A stretch of 48,336 nt of DNA from Streptomyces barringtoniae (GCF_020819595.1 NZ_JAJHNP010000037.1:1-48336), one strand, 5' to 3'; shown: positions 1 to 9,112, counted from the first letter of the stretch. The notes: generated from the sequence alone by a model not told the origin. Numbers and translations: made by a program.

Positions 1-1
1 G

Positions 2-2002
2 AACCAAGACGTCGGCTGGAACCCCGGCGGCCTCGTCTGGAAGACCGTGCCGCTCGGAACGACACGATTGCTGAACGACGCGGAGATCTGCCGCGAGACG
101 ATCGGGACTGTCGGCATCACAAGCACACCCGTGATCGACGTGGCGACCCAGACCATGTATGTGGTGACCCGGACCTGGGCACGCGGCGGCGCTCCGACTC
201 CGGCTGGTTCGACCGACCTGGCAGGCGACAACTATCTTCACGCCCTCAAGCTCAGCGATGGGACGCCGCGCGTGCCGCCCCGGAAGATCGGGGGGACGGA
301 CCCGCGCACCGGCATGACCTTCGACGCCGCCGTCCAGCGTAACCGTCCCGGGCTCCTGCTGCTGAACGGCAAGGTCTACGTGGGTTTCGGCACCTTCCAG
401 TGTGACCAGGGGGTCTATCACGGCTGGATCTTCGGTTACGCAGCCGCCACCCTGGAGGCGACAGCCGTCTTCTGCACGACCCGGGCCACCGCGAACCAAT
501 GGGGAGCCGGGGTCTGGCAGTCCGGCAACGGGCTCGTCGGCACCGATGACGGCCATATCTACTTCGAGACCGGCAACGACATCTTCGTGCCTCGGAACAA
601 CGCGGAGAAGGCCTCGCCGCCCGCGTCGGCCGACCTCGCGGATGCGTTCGTCAAACTGCGCGTCATCCCGCAATGGCCCGGACTCGAACTGGCCGGACAC
701 TTCCAGCCCTCGAACGCCAAGCGACTGCGCGACGGGGACCGGGACAGTAACTACAACCCCACCGGGACTCCATCGCACTGGGGAGACACCGATCTGGGGT
801 CCGGCGGGCCCGTGCTGCTCCCGGGCGGGAGACTGGTCGGGGGCGGCAAGCAGGGCCGCTACTACGTTCTCGATCCGGCGACCATGCGTCTGACGCAGGA
901 CCAGACAGCTGCTGAGCCAAAGCTCATCGGGGAGGGTTTCCAGGCGTTTAAGAACACCTTCCATCCCGCCTTCACGGAAGCTGACTACGGCGCCTCCCAA
1001 AGCTTCGGTCCGAACATCCATGGTGGCCCGGTGTACTGGCAAGGGCCGGGCCTCGTCTACCAGATGCCAGAGAAGGACAGTCTCAAGGCATACCGCTACG
1101 ATCCCCGAGCCGGTGTTCTCCACCACGAAAACGGTCCGGTCGCAACGGCCAGTGTCAAACCCGGGGATGACGGGATGCCGGGCGGCCACAGCTCCCTGTC
1201 GGCGAACGGGAATCAGGACGGCATCGTCTGGACGATCAGGCCGATTCAGGACGCGACCGCGAACCCTCGGGCGATGGGACAGCTCCATGCCTTCGACGGT
1301 CTGACCCTGCGGGAGATCTGGAACGATCCGGAGCTCGAGCGCTTCGCGAAGTTCAATCCGCCGACCGTCGCCGATGGAAAGGTCTTCCGCCCGGTGTGGG
1401 CGCACTACAACCTCATGGACACCCGCCCGCCAGGTCAGAACCCGGCGCCGACGGTGGCGGGCCAAGGGAAGGTGGTCGTCTACGGGATCCTCGACCAGCA
1501 ACGCACAGCGGCACAAGTGGAAGCGCAACGGATGCGTCTTCGGGGCGGCTGGGACCCGGCGCACCGTTGGACGATCGGCGAGCTCCGCGCACGCCTGGGC
1601 GGCGCGGGGCTGCTCGCGAGGCCATTGGGCGAGGAGATCACGCTGGACGACGAGCGGCGCGGAAAGCGCCAGGACTTCGTCGGGACTATCTCGAGCGACA
1701 GACAGCGGGTGTCCTCGCGCGCGGTTGTCGAGCTCGGGAGGTCGACGTTCCACCATCCGCCGCGGAACGTCGTCGAGATCCTCACGTCGGTCTTCTGGAC
1801 CGAGGAGACAGGGGCCCACCTTGTTCTCGGCGAGATCCGCGAGGAGTACCTGCGCCAAGGCGGGCCGGCGGGCCGGCTCGGCTACCCAATCGCGAGTGAG
1901 AGCAGTTCCCAGGACCCTGGTGGCCGAGTGAGTAGCTTTGAGTGCGGAGAAATCGTCTGGGATCCGCAGGCCGGGGCGGAGACCCGGCTGCATGATCAGT
2001 GA
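2..2002 (+). CDS. Beta-propeller protein with C-terminal LGFP repeat, 5' end outside window
   Basis: The reading frame is open from base 2, so the N-terminus, including any signal peptide, lies upstream; the GTG at 47 is only the first start-like codon inside the window. The visible protein has repeated blade-like segments of PQQ/outer-surface propeller type (STPVIDVATQTMYVVTR, LLNGKVYVGFG, GGPVLLPGGRLVGGG). The last ~60 residues match the LGFP repeat pattern (GGPAGRLGYP, then F-x-x-G-x-I-x-W and GA), a module of actinobacterial extracellular proteins often linked to cell-wall association. I infer a secreted or wall-attached protein. No catalytic motif is visible. The downstream neighbour is an IS21 relic, so no operon partner is apparent. 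The family is fairly secure, the function unknown. Confidence 0.7.
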   Translation, partial: NQDVGWNPGGLVWKTVPLGTTRLLNDAEICRETIGTVGITSTPVIDVATQTMYVVTRTWARGGAPTPAGSTDLAGDNYLHALKLSDGTPRVPPRKIGGTDPRTGMTFDAAVQRNRPGLLLLNGKVYVGFGTFQCDQGVYHGWIFGYAAATLEATAVFCTTRATANQWGAGVWQSGNGLVGTDDGHIYFETGNDIFVPRNNAEKASPPASADLADAFVKLRVIPQWPGLELAGHFQPSNAKRLRDGDRDSNYNPTGTPSHWGDTDLGSGGPVLLPGGRLVGGGKQGRYYVLDPATMRLTQDQTAAEPKLIGEGFQAFKNTFHPAFTEADYGASQSFGPNIHGGPVYWQGPGLVYQMPEKDSLKAYRYDPRAGVLHHENGPVATASVKPGDDGMPGGHSSLSANGNQDGIVWTIRPIQDATANPRAMGQLHAFDGLTLREIWNDPELERFAKFNPPTVADGKVFRPVWAHYNLMDTRPPGQNPAPTVAGQGKVVVYGILDQQRTAAQVEAQRMRLRGGWDPAHRWTIGELRARLGGAGLLARPLGEEITLDDERRGKRQDFVGTISSDRQRVSSRAVVELGRSTFHHPPRNVVEILTSVFWTEETGAHLVLGEIREEYLRQGGPAGRLGYPIASESSSQDPGGRVSSFECGEIVWDPQAGAETRLHDQ

Positions 2003-2029
2003 CGGGCTCCTCGGTCGGGCTCTATGAAG

Positions 2030-2369
2030 TCACAGAGCCCGGCCAGGGCGACCTTGCTCAGTGGATGGCCAGAAGTAAACGGAGAAGCCGGCCCGGCAGG
2101 CGGCGACCGAGAGCACGACCGCGATGTGCGTCTTGCCGACCCCGGGCGGTCCCAGCAGGGCCGCGTTGGCTTTGGCCTCGACGAGGCGAGGTGGCGAGGT
2201 CTTTGATCTTGCGGGGGTCGAGTTCGGGCTGGAAGGTGAAGCCGTATTCATCGAGCGTTTTGTGGTGCTGCAGCTTGGACAGCCGAAGGCCCTGGCGGAA
2301 GCGCCGGTCGTCACGGACGGCGAGTTCCTCGGCCAGGACGTTGGCCTCACATACGATCGACGTGCTCAC
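2030..2369 (-). pseudogene. istB: IS21-family IstB ATPase relic, truncated and frameshifted
   Basis: Two overlapping minus-strand frames together give the N-terminal part of an IstB transposition helper: LSKLQHHKTLDEYGFTFQ followed by ELDPRKIKDLA, then in the other frame VEAKANAALLGPPGVGKTHIAV, which contains the Walker A motif GPPGVGKT. A frameshift lies near 2195 between these blocks. The similarity stops around 2085, well before Walker B, so only about the first 40% of an IstB remains. Intact IstB is ~250 residues and works with the IstA transposase. No convincing istA is present; the poorly coding stretch from 2370 to about 2670 may be further decayed IS21 sequence. Confidence 0.75.
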
Positions 2370-2670
2370 GCCGTCGTACGCAGCGGGGCAGGCTCGACAG
2401 CAACAGCCGACGTGCCGACCTGGGCGCCGGGTGGCACGCTCCGCCGGGGCCCGGCGCAGCGCAAGAGCCCGGGTGGTCTGGGATTCGCAGCGACGCTGGG
2501 CACAAGCCGCCTCGATCGGGGCCGGCGTACTGTCCGGGGCGACGACGTCGGGCTCGGGAAACGCGCTGCGGGACAGTCGCGTATCGCCCGGTTCTGCCGG
2601 ACTCTAATTGCGTGTCCGCTTCTCGATCTCCCGTCGACGGCTGTCGCTTCAGACACTTCACGTTGGGCAG

Positions 2671-3126
2671 TCACTCGATCCCGGCAGATGCGAGGTGATG
2701 ACGAAAGAGGGCCTCGATCTCGGACGCGCTGCCCGTGGCAGGCAGCGCAGAGGGAGTCTCCACCCCGTTCTCCATGACGAAGCTGCTCAGGAACCGCACA
2801 CTGGCCGGTGAGGGCACGAAGGAGTCGCGAAGCCACTGGGCGAACAAGGCCGCCTCGCCGACGGTCACGTCGATGAGGGTGATGTGCGCGTAGTCGGGTG
2901 CGGGCATGGCTGCCGTACCGGCTACGAAGACGCCCGGCGCCGCCTCGATCTCAAAATCGAGGACAGGCACGCTCCGCAAGGAGGACACCGTGGTCTCCAG
3001 GAAGGCGCCGGGAAACGCTCGTTGCAGTGCGTCGCGGAACATCTCCAGGCTGGCCTGCCACGCTCCGGGATTGTTCTCGGGGGGAGCGAAGACGAAGTTC
3101 GACCTCTGGCTGTACTCGTCTGTCAC
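2671..3126 (-). CDS. Hypothetical protein, candidate immunity protein for the adjacent REase-fold toxin
   Basis: This 151-residue soluble protein has no signal peptide or membrane segment. It starts at a GTG at 3126, with AAGGA six bases upstream. It lies 15 bp downstream of the toxin gene ending at 3142, on the same strand, which is the usual toxin-then-immunity order of polymorphic toxin loci. I do not recognise the family. The sequence is acidic and alternates beta-like stretches (VPVLDFEIEAAPGVFVAG, YAHITLIDVTVGEAALF) with a C-terminal helix. The immunity role is inferred from position and size only. Confidence 0.6.
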   Translation of the reverse strand: MTDEYSQRSNFVFAPPENNPGAWQASLEMFRDALQRAFPGAFLETTVSSLRSVPVLDFEIEAAPGVFVAGTAAMPAPDYAHITLIDVTVGEAALFAQWLRDSFVPSPASVRFLSSFVMENGVETPSALPATGSASEIEALFRHHLASAGIE

Positions 3127-3141
3127 GGAAATCCTTCAAGC

Positions 3142-4785
3142 TCAGGGTACGTATCGTGCGGACCCGGTGACGCCGGTCATAGCCATCATCGACTCCCAGT
3201 ACGCCGCGTTGTCCTTGCCATTGGTCACGATCTCAAGGCCGCGGACCTCCCGGTTCGCGGGATTGTCCATCGCGCTCTGGTACCGCCGGAGTTCTGTCTC
3301 GTCTCCGCGGTACATGCCGTCGACCACCGGGTCCCACTTCACGTTGCCCTCGTCATCGACCTTGACCGGCTTGGCCAGGGTCTCGTTGACCCGCTCGATG
3401 CTGCGGAAGCTGCGCTTCGCGCAGTCGGGGTCCTGTACGTGTTTCGCCTCCACCAGGTAGCCGTCCGCGGGACGTATGCCGTCGACCATCAGCCCGCGCG
3501 TGCGTCCAGGCAGGGGGACTTCCCTCTCGGGATACCCTGCGGTGCGCAGTTGGTAGGCGTTGTTCGGATTGGTGGGGCCTCCGCCGCCGGCGAAGCCTCC
3601 GGTGTTCAGCGAGTTCATCCAGGTCCGGAACTGCGTCTGCTCGGCCGGGGTGAGCAGACGGGTGGTGCCGGGTTCCGGTGGGATCGGGTCCTGGGCAGGG
3701 ATGGCCGGGTCGACCCGGTTGACCATGGGCAGGATGCCGGGGATCTGCCCGGGGTATGAGGCGATCGTGACCGGCACAGGACCCGTCACCGGTACCGGGA
3801 GCAGTGGCGGCCCGCCGGGCCAGCCCGGCGGTTGGTCCGAGCCGTGCGGCAGCTTGACCCGCTTCTGTGATGTGTCGAGTGCGTGGGCGACGTCGCCGAG
3901 GCGGTGGATCCACGTGTCGTCCAGCACCAGGTTCAGCAGACCGCCGTCGTCTCCGTTGCCGCCGAACATCGGTGAGTCCCACGGCATGTCGACGTGGAAG
4001 ATGTTGGCCTTGTCGTCGAGGATCTGCCTCTGGGCGCGCTCGACGTGGTCGGCGTACTGGTCGCAGGCTTTGGCGAGCTGGTTGCAGGCGGCCACGAGGT
4101 TGGCGACGAGCGTCTCATCGGGGCTGGCCTGTTCCGGCGGGGCGGCGAAGCCGACGAAGTTCTTGAAGTACCAGCGGAAGGCGTCCGCGGCCTGCCCCGA
4201 ATGCGCCTTGTCGGCGGTGTGGGCGTAGGCCTGCGCGTCCTCCAGGAAGCGCAGCATCATCTTCCCGCCGGCCCGCCATGAGGTGGCGACATCGTGCAGC
4301 TTGTCCGGTGAGCCTCGGAACCGGTCGCTCATCCCTGCCGGGGCGTACTGGTCGTACCAGGCCGTGTCACCGACCACCTCGGGCAGATCCTGCCCGAGGT
4401 CGATGAAGCTCTCGGGGCAGTCCGCCCTCGGGTCCCCCATGCCGGCGGTCAGATCCACCTGCTTGCCCAGGATCGCGGAGGCGACGCTGCTCTCCCGGGC
4501 CATGAACTCACGCGCGTTGCGCATCAGGCCCTTGCCGGTCTCGCCCATCACGTAGGCGCTGAAGCCCATCTTGTCCAGCGTCGTGGCCGCCGCGGGCTTG
4601 TACACCTTGGCGAACGCACGGCCGGCGTCGTCGTCCCCGGCCATGCCGTGCTGCCGGTCCAGCTCATGGAAGAGAGCGATCGTGGTGTCCCGGGCACCGA
4701 TCATGACCGTCGTCACCATGCCCATCGAGGCCTTGATCATCCCTTCGGCGATGACCTTCAGGTCCGGCGGCATCCCCACACGCAT
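3142..4785 (-). CDS. WXG100-like polymorphic toxin with C-terminal restriction-endonuclease-fold nuclease domain
   Basis: This is a 547-residue protein. The N-terminal ~300 residues are helical and resemble the WXG100/ESX-type trafficking region of actinobacterial toxins. A proline/glycine-rich linker follows (about residues 310-400). The final ~130 residues look like a Tox-REase domain: GLMVDGIRPADGYLVEAKHV contains the D...E-x-K core of PD-(D/E)XK nucleases, and the tail NPANREV...YWESMMAM...ARYVP is typical of Streptomyces toxins of this group. The likely role is a type VII-delivered DNase acting on neighbouring cells. The ATG at 4785 directly abuts GGGGGAG, so the in-frame GTG at 4779 is the better-spaced start. 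The candidate immunity gene follows 15 bp downstream. Confidence 0.78.
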   Translation of the reverse strand: MRVGMPPDLKVIAEGMIKASMGMVTTVMIGARDTTIALFHELDRQHGMAGDDDAGRAFAKVYKPAAATTLDKMGFSAYVMGETGKGLMRNAREFMARESSVASAILGKQVDLTAGMGDPRADCPESFIDLGQDLPEVVGDTAWYDQYAPAGMSDRFRGSPDKLHDVATSWRAGGKMMLRFLEDAQAYAHTADKAHSGQAADAFRWYFKNFVGFAAPPEQASPDETLVANLVAACNQLAKACDQYADHVERAQRQILDDKANIFHVDMPWDSPMFGGNGDDGGLLNLVLDDTWIHRLGDVAHALDTSQKRVKLPHGSDQPPGWPGGPPLLPVPVTGPVPVTIASYPGQIPGILPMVNRVDPAIPAQDPIPPEPGTTRLLTPAEQTQFRTWMNSLNTGGFAGGGGPTNPNNAYQLRTAGYPEREVPLPGRTRGLMVDGIRPADGYLVEAKHVQDPDCAKRSFRSIERVNETLAKPVKVDDEGNVKWDPVVDGMYRGDETELRRYQSAMDNPANREVRGLEIVTNGKDNAAYWESMMAMTGVTGSARYVP

Positions 4786-4987
4786 CTCCCCCTGCCTGGA
4801 GGTGACCGTCCACGGTCACGTGGGTTCCGTTCTACCGCATGGTGATCGCCAATGCCCAGCTCGGCCCTGCCGTCACGGCCCGCCGCGTGCAGCGGCCAGT
4901 CAGGAGCAGCCGCTGGCAGTTCTGTGAGCCCAGGTCCGGGGTGGTCCGCACGCCCGGATCCGGCTCCTGTGAGCGGAAACTGTGGCC

Positions 4988-5659
4988 TCAGCCGAGTCCC
5001 AGCCGACTGAGCGCAGTGGTCCAGTCGCTGACAATGGCCTGCTGCGCGGCGTGGAGGGTCACCTTGCCGGAGCAGACCGCGGTGTGCAGCTTGGTCTCCA
5101 CCGGGTCTTTTTTGTTGTTGATGCCGCCGCCCGGTTTGTGGCCCGGATCGGCCGGCTCCACCCAGAGATTGCGGGCGTCGTTCGGGTCGCCGCCGAGCTG
5201 AAGCGAAAGAAGATGATCATACTCGGCGTCCCCGAGGCTGCCCTTGTAGCCGTACGAGGCGGCGTTGGCCGCCTTCTCCTTCCGCGTGATCGCCTCCGGC
5301 GGCCGGATGTTCTTGGTGTATCCGCCCTTCCGACAGATCGTCGTGGCCAAGTTCGTCTGCGTCACCGCGGGCGAGGTCGCGCCCGGGGTGCACGTCGGAT
5401 CCTCAAGGGGCTCGCCCTTTTCGTATCGGTAGTGGCAGCTGCCCGCGGGCGGCTGTTGCTGCACCGTGTACGTCGTCTGCGGCCCCGCACCCACCGGGAT
5501 CTTCGTCGTACCTGCTGGTACCGCACTCCCCGACGACCCCGCCGCTGACGCTCCGCCCTTTCCCGAGGTATCCGTCCCGGAGTGTGAACCGGATGAACAA
5601 CCTGCCAGCAGCAGGAAGGAGAGCAGCACCGGTGGCACCGCGCGGCGGATGGAACGCAT
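4988..5659 (-). CDS. Secreted lipoprotein with HNH-like motif
   Basis: The 223-residue protein starts at ATG 5659, five bases after AAGGGG. The N-terminus is a lipoprotein signal peptide (basic MRSIRR, hydrophobic core, lipobox LLAGC with acylated Cys near residue 20). A Ser/Gly/Thr-rich linker leads to a compact domain with paired cysteines. In it, EYDHLLSLQLGGDPNDARNLW matches the core of secreted HNH/DUF1524-like nucleases (D-H followed by LGG and N-L-W). This suggests a surface-anchored nuclease or nuclease-like protein, but the second half of the metal site is not obvious and activity is unproven. It lies between two nuclease toxin loci on the same strand without close coupling to either. 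Confidence 0.72.
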   Translation of the reverse strand: MRSIRRAVPPVLLSFLLLAGCSSGSHSGTDTSGKGGASAAGSSGSAVPAGTTKIPVGAGPQTTYTVQQQPPAGSCHYRYEKGEPLEDPTCTPGATSPAVTQTNLATTICRKGGYTKNIRPPEAITRKEKAANAASYGYKGSLGDAEYDHLLSLQLGGDPNDARNLWVEPADPGHKPGGGINNKKDPVETKLHTAVCSGKVTLHAAQQAIVSDWTTALSRLGLG

Positions 5660-5750
5660 GACGACCCCTTACGAACGAGCGACAACTGCGCACATGCTCC
5701 CCCACCCAGGGGCCCTCTTACCGCCCAGCGTGGGCGCACGGGTGTGCGCC

Positions 5751-5778
5751 GGGCACGCTGAGACGGCGCGGCGTGCCC
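5751..5778. other. Hairpin upstream of the lipoprotein gene
   Basis: GGGCACGC (5751-5758) and GCGTGCCC (5771-5778) form a perfect 8-bp inverted repeat with a 12-nt loop. It lies about 90 bp upstream of the lipoprotein start, in the gap after the 198-residue gene that ends at 5986. On the minus strand it could end that upstream transcript, although no T-run follows. Confidence 0.35.
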
Positions 5779-5985
5779 GTGCGCCCCGTGCCCGTTCGTT
5801 TTGGCGTCGGCGGTGACCGCCACCGCCCGGCGCTGCGCACGGCGGTTGGCCTGCCGGTCCTTTGAAGGGCAGCGCGGTCCAGGGCCTGGGCGGTGAGCAT
5901 CTTCGTCGCATCGGGTATCGCGCCTTGCGCCGCGGGAGTTGCGATCGCGGTGTCCGACGAGGCGACTACGGCACGGCCAAGGAGG

Positions 5986-6582
5986 TCAGTCTGGTTGGTT
6001 ATCGGGGGTGTAGGTGAGGGGGTAGGTCGTGGTGTACTCCTCCACCGGCATGTTCATTTGCGCGGCGTACTCGGCCCGGGCCTGCCGGTCGGCATCCGTG
6101 ATCTCTGGGTGCAGGCTGGGCGCCTGGGGGGCGCGCCAGAGCTGGACTAGGTGGCGTTCGCCGTGGTCGCCGATGCCCGGTTCGGGGTCGTCGGCGTGGC
6201 TGTACAGGCGCATCCGTACCCACTGCTCGCCCTCGTTGGAGGGCGGCACCTCGAGCGGGGGTTCGTCTTCTGGCCAGGCGTCCCAGAACTCGCTCCTGAT
6301 GACGGCGAGGCACAGTTCGGGGTAGTCGGCGCGCAGGCTGATCTCTTCCGGCGGCTCCCAGTCGTTGCCGCGCTCGGGTGCCGGCGGGCCGTCGTGGACC
6401 TGGATGATCATCTGCACGGGGCCGGTGTCGGTGGTGGGCATCACGATGGCGTTGGAGTCGGTGGCCAGGCCGCACCGCCAGCCGAACGGCATCTCCTTCG
6501 GCCAGTCGTAGTCGTCGTCGAATCCGATGAGGTAGCCGTTTTCGCCCACATCGACGGTGAACGTCGCTTCACGAACCAGCAT
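5986..6582 (-). CDS. Hypothetical protein downstream of secreted DNase, candidate immunity or partner protein
   Basis: This 198-residue acidic soluble protein starts at ATG 6582 behind a strong AAGGAGG site seven bases upstream. No signal peptide is visible. The composition is rich in Asp, Glu, Pro and Trp (FDDDYDWPKEMPFGW, WDAWPEDEPPLEVPP), and the C-terminus is a helix with PEITDADRQARAEYAAQ. I do not recognise the family. It lies 94 bp downstream of the NucA/NucB-type DNase gene on the same strand, separated by a hairpin. Acidity and position suit a nuclease inhibitor, but this is inference; a regulatory or unrelated role is equally open. Confidence 0.55.
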   Translation of the reverse strand: MLVREATFTVDVGENGYLIGFDDDYDWPKEMPFGWRCGLATDSNAIVMPTTDTGPVQMIIQVHDGPPAPERGNDWEPPEEISLRADYPELCLAVIRSEFWDAWPEDEPPLEVPPSNEGEQWVRMRLYSHADDPEPGIGDHGERHLVQLWRAPQAPSLHPEITDADRQARAEYAAQMNMPVEEYTTTYPLTYTPDNQPD

Positions 6583-6606
6583 GAGACAAGCCTCCTTCAG
6601 CGGAGA

Positions 6607-6653
6607 AGGGTGCCCCCTTGCCCCGGCACAGAGGCGGGAGAAGGGGGCACCCT
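6607..6653. terminator. Long hairpin between the DNase gene and its downstream neighbour
   Basis: AGGGTGCCCCCTT (6607-6619) and AAGGGGGCACCCT (6641-6653) are a perfect 13-bp inverted repeat with a 21-nt loop. It starts on the minus strand 23 bp after the nucB-type stop and ends 24 bp before the next start codon. It could terminate or attenuate transcription between the two genes, or protect the toxin mRNA. Confidence 0.5.
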
Positions 6654-6676
6654 GACTGGCGGGGAGTCTAGGGCGG

Positions 6677-7723
6677 TCAGGCGATCACGTAGAACGGGTC
6701 GCCGTCCATGACGTGCATCTTGCCGCGCCAGGCGGTGATGCGGCCGCCCTGGCTGCGGTTCTCCTGGATGTGCACCCAGGTGATCTCCCGTTGGTTGGCG
6801 GGCAGGTGGGTGCCGCCTTCCTTGGTCGAGGCGAAGGGGTACTCGTCGCACGAGGTGCGGCCGGCGCGCTGCATGTCCGGTGGGGCTGTTCTCGGGCAGA
6901 CCGCTCTGCGGTTTTTGTCCTCCTGCGTGGGGTTGATCATCCAGTGCAGGGGCTTGCCGCCGTAGGGGTCACCGTAGTGGCCGCCGCTGGAACGCAGCCT
7001 GTGGATCCCGTCGTCGATGTAGGGGATGCCGACCATGCTGACCGCGGTGGGCACTTCCGGAATGGCGCACCCGGACCGGTTGGCTTGCCTGCTGCCGTAG
7101 TAGTTGTCGCACCGGTAGACGGCCGAGTCGTAGGAGACGGCGCCGGGGGTGTAGCCGGGCTTGGTGAAGGTGTACGAATAGTGCGTCTTCGCCTTGGCGT
7201 TGACGCGGCCCTTGGGGATCGCCCCGGTCGTGTAGTCGACGCTGCCACTCGCAGCTCCGCTGTTGAGAACGTGGCCCTGCGGGAAGTGGACGGTGGCCTT
7301 GGTGCCGCCCCCGGAAGCCGCGGCGATATCGACGTGGACGCCGTTGCCCGCGCGCGTGATGCGTGCCTTGGAGACGGTGAACTTCTCCGACCAGTTCGCG
7401 GAGTTCACCTTGAGGGTCATCTGGTGCTTGACGTCGAAGTCGACGGTGCCCTCGATTTCGGGCCGCCCGTTGATGACCTTGATGACGTCGACGTGGATCG
7501 TGACCCACTCGCACTCGCTGTACCGGTTGATCGTGATCTTGTTGGTGGTGCAGGTGGCATTGGACGCCGGACCGGCAGCGAGTCCGTTCACCTGGGACCT
7601 GGCCGGGCCGACGGTGACCCGCAGCTGTCCCGCATCGGACTGCTCAGCCAGAGCCGACGGAGCAGCTGTTCCCAGCAGCCCCAGCGCCACAGCTCCTGTT
7701 GTGAGCAGAGCTCTCAATTTCAA
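6677..7723 (-). CDS. Secreted NucA/NucB-family deoxyribonuclease
   Basis: This 348-residue exported protein begins at a TTG (7723) six bases after AGGGGG. It has a classical signal peptide with likely cleavage after PSALA. The middle (about residues 30-215) is beta-rich and contains paired cysteines. The C-terminal ~130 residues carry the NucA/NucB signature CDEYPFASTKEGG, with the acidic DEYPF metal/catalytic segment and the neighbouring E-G-G, preceded by a conserved C-P block and followed by QENRSQGGRI. Known members cleave DNA non-specifically. I infer an extracellular DNase or antibacterial effector. Together with the lipoprotein and the REase-type toxin it forms a 5-kb nuclease cluster on one strand. 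Confidence 0.82.
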   Translation of the reverse strand: MKLRALLTTGAVALGLLGTAAPSALAEQSDAGQLRVTVGPARSQVNGLAAGPASNATCTTNKITINRYSECEWVTIHVDVIKVINGRPEIEGTVDFDVKHQMTLKVNSANWSEKFTVSKARITRAGNGVHVDIAAASGGGTKATVHFPQGHVLNSGAASGSVDYTTGAIPKGRVNAKAKTHYSYTFTKPGYTPGAVSYDSAVYRCDNYYGSRQANRSGCAIPEVPTAVSMVGIPYIDDGIHRLRSSGGHYGDPYGGKPLHWMINPTQEDKNRRAVCPRTAPPDMQRAGRTSCDEYPFASTKEGGTHLPANQREITWVHIQENRSQGGRITAWRGKMHVMDGDPFYVIA

Positions 7724-8383
7724 CTTGCGCCCCCTGTGTTGAAGCAGCCGACAGGGGGCCAGCGGTCAACTCTGCGCTACCCCCGTCGCGTTGGCCGCAT
7801 ACAAGCACGCGCAAAACCCAGGATGCATGCCGTTTTGGTCAGTTTCGGCCAAAGATGATCTGTAAACGAACGGGCAGACGACGCCGTGACCAGCAAGCGC
7901 CCCTGACCACCGAACTCCCCAGCCACGACCAGCCCACCACGGTCGGCCTGGAAACGCCGGTCGAGTCGCCGGCTCCGGCTCACACGTGGCGCCGGCAGGT
8001 GCCACTGGCACCCCAGCGCGCACTCACAGCGCTTCGGCAGGGCTCGGGCGAATACCCAACCTCGGGTACGTGCCGCCGACGGGTTCGCGGGCAGGCTCTG
8101 GGTCAGGCGGTCGGCGTTGTCCTCGGTGTCGTTGAGTGCCGAACGGCCTGGCGCAGCAGCTTCTCCACTTCATACCGGTTGAAACGCTTCGCCCTCGCGT
8201 ACTGAGTCACAGCTGTCTGAACTGCGGCTGATGCCTCGCGCCATGTGCCGCGCTGGTGACTGCGCTCCTCATGGTCATCGAGTTGCTGCAGCTGAGCGTG
8301 GGCGGGCCTGGCGCCCCGTCAGTAAAGTGAGCGACAGATCAAGGCCGCCAGCAGCGCGTCCAGACGGGGACATCGGAGAGACA
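7724..8383. other. Intergenic region without supported gene
   Basis: No frame here reads like a protein of known type. The left side should hold the promoter of the leftward DNase gene and the right side that of the rightward 233-residue gene. A 34-codon minus-strand reading frame from a GTG near 8208 (V-T-Q-Y-A-R-A-K-R-F-N-R-Y-E-V-E-K-L-L) looks protein-like but is too short to call. Confidence 0.4.
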
Positions 8384-9085
8384 GTGGACAACCCTTTCGC
8401 GCCACCTTCTTCCGGCAACGGGCAACAACCTGCATGGTCCGCACTCGACGAGTACCTGTGGCACTCGTGCGACATCATCGCGGACCTGGTTGAGAAGCGG
8501 ATAGATCAGCGTCCGCTCGTTGCCACCATGGCCCGGCTCGAACCCGGCGATCGCGCGCTGGCTGTCGGGCCTGCTCAGCGACTGACCTGGAGAGCCATCG
8601 GGGACGGCAGCTACAGGCACCAGAACACGTTCGCCTTCGGCAGCCCCGCCTTCGTGATCGGCAGCATGGTCGGCTCGGTTGTCGGCAACTCCGCCCGGCG
8701 CCGTGCCGCCGCCAACGACGCCCAACCGCGTTGGGTACCGGACGGGCACGGCGAAATCACCGTCACCCCGCGCAAGGTCTACTTCGGCCACCCTCAGAGG
8801 CCCCTCGACCTCTTCTGGGTCGGCCTCGACACCATCGACCTCGTCGCACCGGACGTCTTCCAGACCAGTTTCCAGGACGTCTACAACAGCCAGCGGTACA
8901 TGACGGTGCAGCTCCGCACCCCCTGGGCATCGCTGCTGTTCGTCCTGGCCGCGCTCACCGCGTTTCCTGCCCACCCGCGGCTGCTGGGACGAGGCTGGCT
9001 TCCGCCGGATTTCGAAAGCAGATGCGCCCAGTTCGGGCGACCATGTCGCCCGGCAGCCCGTCTCCTGCTGGAACACAGAAAGTGA
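8384..9085 (+). CDS. Hypothetical protein of unknown function
   Basis: The frame is open from 8231, but the GTG at 8384 is chosen because GGAGAG lies directly upstream and because the sequence before it has no coding character. The 233-residue product begins VDNPFAPPSSG. It contains one short hydrophobic Gly/Val segment (FVIGSMVGSVVGNSARRR) and a well-conserved-looking centre (PRWVPDGHGEITVTPRKVYF, DLFWVGLDTIDLVAP). The pattern resembles Streptomyces proteins of the PH-like or short-chain membrane-associated type, but I cannot name a family. The end (RPCRPAARLLLEHRK) may be altered by a frameshift close to 9010, since its composition changes there. Confidence 0.55.
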   Translation: MDNPFAPPSSGNGQQPAWSALDEYLWHSCDIIADLVEKRIDQRPLVATMARLEPGDRALAVGPAQRLTWRAIGDGSYRHQNTFAFGSPAFVIGSMVGSVVGNSARRRAAANDAQPRWVPDGHGEITVTPRKVYFGHPQRPLDLFWVGLDTIDLVAPDVFQTSFQDVYNSQRYMTVQLRTPWASLLFVLAALTAFPAHPRLLGRGWLPPDFESRCAQFGRPCRPAARLLLEHRK

Positions 9086-9112
9086 CCCCGAGAGCGATCT
9101 TCGGCGTGCCGA

